Assembly (NCBI RefSeq): GCF_045679555.1
Contig: NC_092096.1
Coordinates: 22,041,211-22,105,210 of the forward strand
DNA from: Salvelinus alpinus
Lineage: Eukaryota > Chordata > Actinopteri > Salmoniformes > Salmonidae
DNA: 64,000 nucleotides
Reading direction: 5' to 3'
This document shows positions 58,691-64,000 of this stretch, piece by piece. Position numbers and translations under genes: made by a program. The number at the start of each line of letters is the position of its first letter. The first letter of the stretch is position 1. Below the pieces are notes generated by a model. It was not told where the DNA came from. It did no database searches and was given only the letters and a program-made list of their open reading frames with translations.

Positions 58691-61600
58691 GTAAGTAGCC
58701 TGTGCGTGCTAAGTGCGTTATTGTTGTGTTTGTAATTGATACTGAGTGGCTATGCTGTTTCCACATCAATTATGAGTTACACACAAACATGTATTTAGCT
58801 TATTTTCCTTCCTGGACGCGGGGTTTGGTTGATTTTCATGAGTTAATTGTGACATGTAACGTTAGCTTCTTACAATCTGCAGGAAGCTGCAGTAGTTTTA
58901 CGTTCTCCATATGTTGGAAGATAAGCAACAATTCCTTGTTTGGCAGGTAAGTCCAGTATTAAATAAACACATAATCACGCCAAACTTCTGAACCATGCAC
59001 TTTGCACTAACTTACACCTATGTGTCTTGTTCACTTTGATTCTCTACAGTTGGCCAGAAGGACATTTATTGTTGAACAACACCAAATTGAAATCCATTTG
59101 GAGAGAGGACACATTTTCATCTTTGACCGTTGCCACTACTGTGGAACACAAATTGACACTTCAATATGGTGTCATGGTTCGGAAGTGGATATTCTCCATC
59201 TTCCCAGGTAAGTATAGGTCTTCCACCCTTCCACTCATTGTTAAGACTTTATCTAAGTACAAACACTGTCCTGTATCCATTCATCTAAACAAAAGTACGC
59301 AATATTTTAGTTCTGGGATTCTGAGATTACCATTGGCGTTCATTAGATCATGCTACAGTATAATTATTATGTTTTTCTTCACTTGAAGGTTCACATTCCA
59401 TTGAGTTCAGAAGTATACATAAACCTGACCAACAGCCCATCAATAGCACTCTGGTGGGTAGACCTGGAATATAAGTGATCACATTCTCCTCTTCTTTTCT
59501 GGTGTCACCATAATGTCCCTTTTGAATGAAAGATTAATGTTTGTCCATTCTCATGTTATCGTTCTTAGGAAGCCCTGGAGTTGTTCTCCACCAATGAGGT
59601 GTTTGCGTGTGAAAACAGCGCTCTGTACCTCTATCAGGACCCAGACTTCATCCTCATGCTCGGTAACGTTGTTACGTCTTTGTCTTCGTTCGAGAGTGAG
59701 AGAGAGGGGGACCGAGAGAGCCATGAAGGGAAAGAGACAAATAAATGGAGAGACAGATAAAGGGAGGGAGAGAGACAAAGGGAGGGAGAGAGATGAAGGT
59801 AGGTAGACAGACACAGATGGATCGTCAGAAAGGAATACAGACGAGAGAGAGAGAGACGCAAAAGTGAAATCAAGATGGAGACAGAATTCAGGTGACGATC
59901 AGTGGTATAGTGGGCATATTCCCAGGTGTGCAGGTCATAAATGTAGTCATGACTCCCATCATCTCCTCTCCTAGGTCACACCGTGCGCTATCCCTTGACG
60001 CTGGAGTCCAGGAGTACCTCCATGTTACTGGTGTCCTGGAAAGAGAAGATGCAGCCCCCGGCTGCCCCTGTCCCCGTCCACTCTGTGTCCCTATACCACT
60101 CTGAGATGAAGGCCTACGCTGCCCTTAGTGTGGACAGTACCCACTCCAACCACTACCGCTTCACAGCCCTGGAGTCCTGCAGTTCCTATGCTGCCTGTGT
60201 GGAGATGGCAGGCAGCCACTCGCTTACCTGTCTCTCCACTATCACAGGTACAGTTGGGGTGTATTCATTAGTGCACACTGTAGCAACACTAATATGCTGG
60301 TTCCTAGTGAATACACCCTTGGTAGCTCTCTAGTCGTTGTCACCCTGTGTAATCACACCAATCTTAAGGTTCAAACTGTTATTTACAGGCCTTTTTGATG
60401 ATATAAAAGTATAGATTTGAGGACTATAACTTATGTCTCGTCCCATGAGCTCGGTACTGATATGAGCAGCACTGTGTTGTATTGATATTTATGAAGTAAT
60501 TACTTTGTTACATTTTGCTGTATAATTTCTATTCATATCCAGACCCAGAAGTCCCCAGACATTTCCAGGTGACGTTGTGGAACAGCAGCAGTGTCACGGT
60601 GTCCTGGGACTGTCCCGACAACCGCAAGTTCTCCTTCTTCCTTGTCACGGTCCTCTACCTCAATGGCACCAACCATGTCCTGGAGGAGAGGTCCTTCAGG
60701 CACACACTGGACACCTTTGTGTTCTCTCAGTCTGACCTGCCGCCCTGTAGCAGGGTGAAGTTTGGCCTGCAGACGGTGTGCCAGGCGGGCACGGAGGCTC
60801 GCCACAGCAGAATGGTCTTAATCAACGGGAATACTGGTAAGATCCACCTAGTTGATGCTTTGCTAGGCTGAGTGTCAATAGTCTTAAGTTTCTTCCCCTC
60901 CTTGTCTCCTTCCCTTTATATGCGTAAATCTGAGGTAGGGCCGGTGTTCTGAGGAGGTAGGGCCGGTGTTCTGAGGAGGTAGGGCCGGTGTTCTGAGGAG
61001 GTAGGGCCGGTGTTCTGAGGAGGTAGGGCCGGTGTTCTGAGGAGGTAGGGCCGGTGTTCTGAGGAGGTAGGGCCGGTGTTCTGAGGAGGTAGGGCCGGTG
61101 TTCTGAGGAGGTAGGGCCGGTGTTCTGAGGAGGTAGGGCCGGTGTTCTGAGGAGGTAGGGCCGGTGTTCTGAGGAGGTAGGGCCGGTGTTCTGAGGAGGT
61201 AGGGCCGGTGTTCTGAGGAGGTAGGGCCGGTGTTCTGAGGAGGTAGGGCCGGTGTTCTGAGGAGGTAGGGCCGGTGTTCTGAGGAGGTAGGGCCGGTGTT
61301 CTGAGGAGGTAGGGCCGGTGTTCTGAGGAGGTAGGGCCGGTGTTCTGAGGAGGTAGGGCCGGTGTTCTGAGGAGGTAGGGCCGGTGTTCTGAGGAGGTAG
61401 GGCCGGTGTTCTGAGGAGGTAGGGCCGGTGTTCTGAGGAAATGTCAGACAGGTACTTTCACCTATTCTAACAGAGTTCTCTGATCATTGCACATGAGGGG
61501 AAGGAGACAAGAGGAAGTCCCTTCTATTGATATGCAGCCAAAGTAAACCCATAACATCTATTTATCTATGGCACTGTTTTCACACTCTTCAATTGCCTTT

Positions 61601-62772
61601 CTCCTACTTTGCTTACGGTGAACACTTCTGGAAATGACTATCAGCCCTCTCTTTAGTCCACTCAGAAATTGAGAACCTGTGGCAGACCTCCTCGGGGCCG
61701 GACAACTACACCCTGAGCTGGGTGGTGAGGAACACTTCTTCTATCTCCATGTTCAGGATCTACCACCAGGGGGCGCTCCACTACACCACCCTGCTCACCA
61801 GCCACACGGTGGCCAGCCTGCTGCCCTGCCGCCAGTACTCGGCTAGAGTAGAGGCGCTGTGCGGAGACAGCGTGGTCATGAGCTCCAAGACCGTACGCGC
61901 TCGCACAGGTAAACTACAGAGCCCAGACCTCAAGGCTCATGTTGAGCAGTTGCGTGATTGATGTTTGGGCAGCTCTCATGTTTATTTTTTACTAGGTTGG
62001 AGATGCATTTAGTGGGGGATTGAATGGAGAAATGTATTAACGGTAACCTAATTTAATCAGCTTGATTGGTGAGTAAAGAAAGTGCGGTCACATGCTTTTA
62101 TGTACATGCTTTTGTTCTAATCCAACACCTGATTCAACTATTCAAGTGATTGATGATTAGTTTAGTAGACAGTATGTGCAGCAGTACTGGGCTGGAACAA
62201 AAACCTGCCCACCCTGTAGAGTCTATAGGAACAGTATTGAAGACCACTATAACAGCCTGTACCTGCCATGTTGGGTGGGTCTTTGCTTTCTCCTCTCTGC
62301 TCAGGGGTGAAGTTTCCCCTAGGTACAGATCTAGGATCAGATTCCCTTCCCCCAATCATAACTTTAACCATCAGAGGGGAAATGTTAAACTGACTCAAGA
62401 TCAGCGTCTAGGGTCAACTTCACCCTACTCCTGTCTTCTCTCTCATAGGACCCAGAGGTGTATCAGAACTGCGCTACCGTCCTGAGGACTCTACGGCGCT
62501 GTGGATTGGTGGGACCGGACAACAGGGCGTGGCCTTTCAGTACCAGCTGTCTTATGACAACGGCTCGACCATCCAGCAAGGCCGGCTGATGGAGCCTTTG
62601 CTCCGCCTCCCGGGGCTCATTGAGGGCGCGCACTATGCCCTGGACGTGTGGGAAGAGTGTGATGGCGAGTGGAGTGCCGACACAGCCCTGGTGTGTTTCG
62701 ATGGAGTCAACGTTTCCGTCAACGCCCTCGTGCTGCCGGTGGCGTCCACCCTGAGGCCGAATGAAGACCTAG
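58594..62772 (+). CDS. Secreted or membrane protein with four FN3-like domains, 3' end outside the window
   Basis: Nine exons join in frame: 58594-58690, 58883-58946, 59050-59207, 59389-59453, 59569-59662, 59975-60247, 60543-60836, 61657-61908, 62449-62772 (540 codons plus one base). A signal-anchor or signal peptide lies at residues 14-32 (CFAFPFILFILVPHTISLG). An unassigned region of about 130 residues follows, then four beta-sandwich domains of 84-108 residues, each on one phase 1-1 exon as is usual for fibronectin III. Each repeat has a buried Trp/Tyr pattern (VSWK, VSWDC, LSWVV) and a late L-x-x-C…Y…V…C pair (LPPCSRVKFGLQTVC, LLPCRQYSARVEALC). No kinase, phosphatase or ZP motif is visible yet. 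UMODL1-type FN3/SEA/ZP proteins are one possible match; this is not established. The ATG has G at -3. Confidence 0.78.
58883..58946 (+). CDS. FN3 gene exon 2
   Basis: GSCSSFTFSICWKISNNSLF between an ATCTGCAG acceptor and a GTAAGT donor. The phase fits both neighbours. Confidence 0.7.
59050..59207 (+). CDS. FN3 gene exon 3
   Basis: WPEGHLLLNNTKLKSIWRED … VEHKLTLQYGVMVRKWIFSI. Acceptor CTCTACAG, donor GTAAGT, phase 1. No family recognised for this part. Confidence 0.72.
59389..59453 (+). CDS. FN3 gene exon 4
   Basis: GSHSIEFRSIHKPDQQPINS then TL. Acceptor CTTGAAG, donor GTGGGT, phase 0. The weakest exon by splice quality, but needed for the frame. Confidence 0.6.
59569..59662 (+). CDS. FN3 gene exon 5
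   Basis: EALELFSTNEVFACENSALY then LYQDPDFILMLG. Acceptor TTCTTAG, donor GTAACG, phase 1. Confidence 0.7.
59975..60247 (+). CDS. FN3 gene exon 6, first FN3-like domain
   Basis: HTVRYPLTLESRSTSMLLVS … SVSLYHSEM … YRFTALESCSSYAACVEMAG. One domain on one phase 1-1 exon. Confidence 0.82.
60543..60836 (+). CDS. FN3 gene exon 7, second FN3-like domain
   Basis: PEVPRHFQVTLWNSSSVTVS WDC … FFLVTVLYLNGTN … LPPCSRVKFGLQTVCQAGTE. The clearest FN3 signature of the four. Confidence 0.85.
60935..61438. repeat. 22-bp minisatellite, about 23 identical copies
   Basis: The unit GGTAGGGCCGGTGTTCTGAG plus GA repeats without a single substitution that I could see. It lies in the intron between exons 7 and 8 of the FN3 gene. 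Confidence 0.97.
61657..61908 (+). CDS. FN3 gene exon 8, third FN3-like domain
   Basis: ENLWQTSSGPDNYTLSWVVR … SHTVASLLPCRQYSARVEAL C. Acceptor CTCTTTAG, donor GTAAAC, phase 1. Confidence 0.82.
62308..62432. mobile_element. Palindromic MITE-like repeat, family B
   Basis: GTGAAGTTTCCCCTAGGTAC … CCAATCATAACTTTAACCAT … AAACTGACTCAAGATCAGCG then TCTAGGGTCAACTTCACC. A full palindrome that ends only about 16 bp before the exon 9 acceptor. Confidence 0.82.
62449..62772 (+). CDS. FN3 gene exon 9, fourth FN3-like domain
   Basis: RGVSELRYRPEDSTALWIGG … VAFQYQLSYDNGSTIQQGRL … HYALDVWEECDGEWSADTAL, then a linker (VSVNALVLPVASTLRPNEDL). The donor is CTAG|GTTGGT. Reading through would hit a TAG at about 62799, so either the gene continues downstream or a short form ends there. 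Confidence 0.8.
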
Positions 62773-62830
62773 GTTGGTGTCATCTGGGCCGTGTTCAGTA
62801 GGGCACAACGTTGTGGAATCGTCATATATA

Positions 62831-64000
<1,170 letters not shown>

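Overview
The window reads as salmonid fish genomic DNA (Salmo, Oncorhynchus or Salvelinus type). It is dense in Tc1-like transposons of the families common in these fish. It also has tRNA-derived SINEs with the usual salmonid tail (…TTGCCTAGTTAAATAAAGG), about a dozen copies of a short palindromic repeat whose core reads 'tagtgcacta', long CA/TG microsatellites, and very large minisatellites. The genes are split by GT-AG introns. No prokaryotic gene, CRISPR array, rRNA or functional tRNA gene was recognised.

Layout. Positions 1-37 kb hold no supportable host coding gene. They contain a 27-bp minisatellite, a solo LTR, a nested transposon stack (3.8-7.4 kb), palindromic MITE-like repeats, a Penelope-like element remnant with an inverted terminal copy (12.4-13.4 kb), a Tc1 (14.4-15.9 kb), several minisatellites (16.8, 18.6, 18.9-20.3, 21.7-22.4, 23.0-23.4 and 25.0-25.6 kb), a second solo LTR inside a SINE (28.1-28.5 kb) and a 4.2-kb array of 12-bp units that runs into half a Tc1 (30.5-35.3 kb). 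Unique stretches at 17.8, 28.6-29.2 and 35.8-36.4 kb look like possible conserved regulatory DNA, by inference only. Positions 38.1-46.1 kb are almost wholly tandem repeat: about 130 copies of a 32/33-bp purine-rich unit, a 0.57-kb pyrimidine-rich block, and about 3 kb of an AT-rich 32-bp unit.

Two host genes occupy 46.5-62.8 kb, head to head. On the minus strand, eight exons (55264 down to 46537) join in frame to a 622-residue secreted type-B carboxylesterase/cholinesterase-family protein with an intact Ser-Glu-His triad; one intron uses a GC donor. On the plus strand, nine exons (58594 to 62772) join in frame to the N-terminal 540 residues of a secreted or membrane protein with a signal peptide and four cysteine-bearing fibronectin-III-like domains; the gene continues beyond the window or behind the repeats at its end. 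The 3.3 kb between the two starts is filled by a decayed Tc1 and the 3' end of a LINE. The window ends inside another Tc1 that carries a SINE.

Nothing supports a functional link between the two genes beyond adjacency. I found no convincing new biological system. The unusual content is structural: nested elements, minisatellites apparently seeded from transposable-element sequence, strand-asymmetric giant arrays, and short repeats lying beside splice sites.
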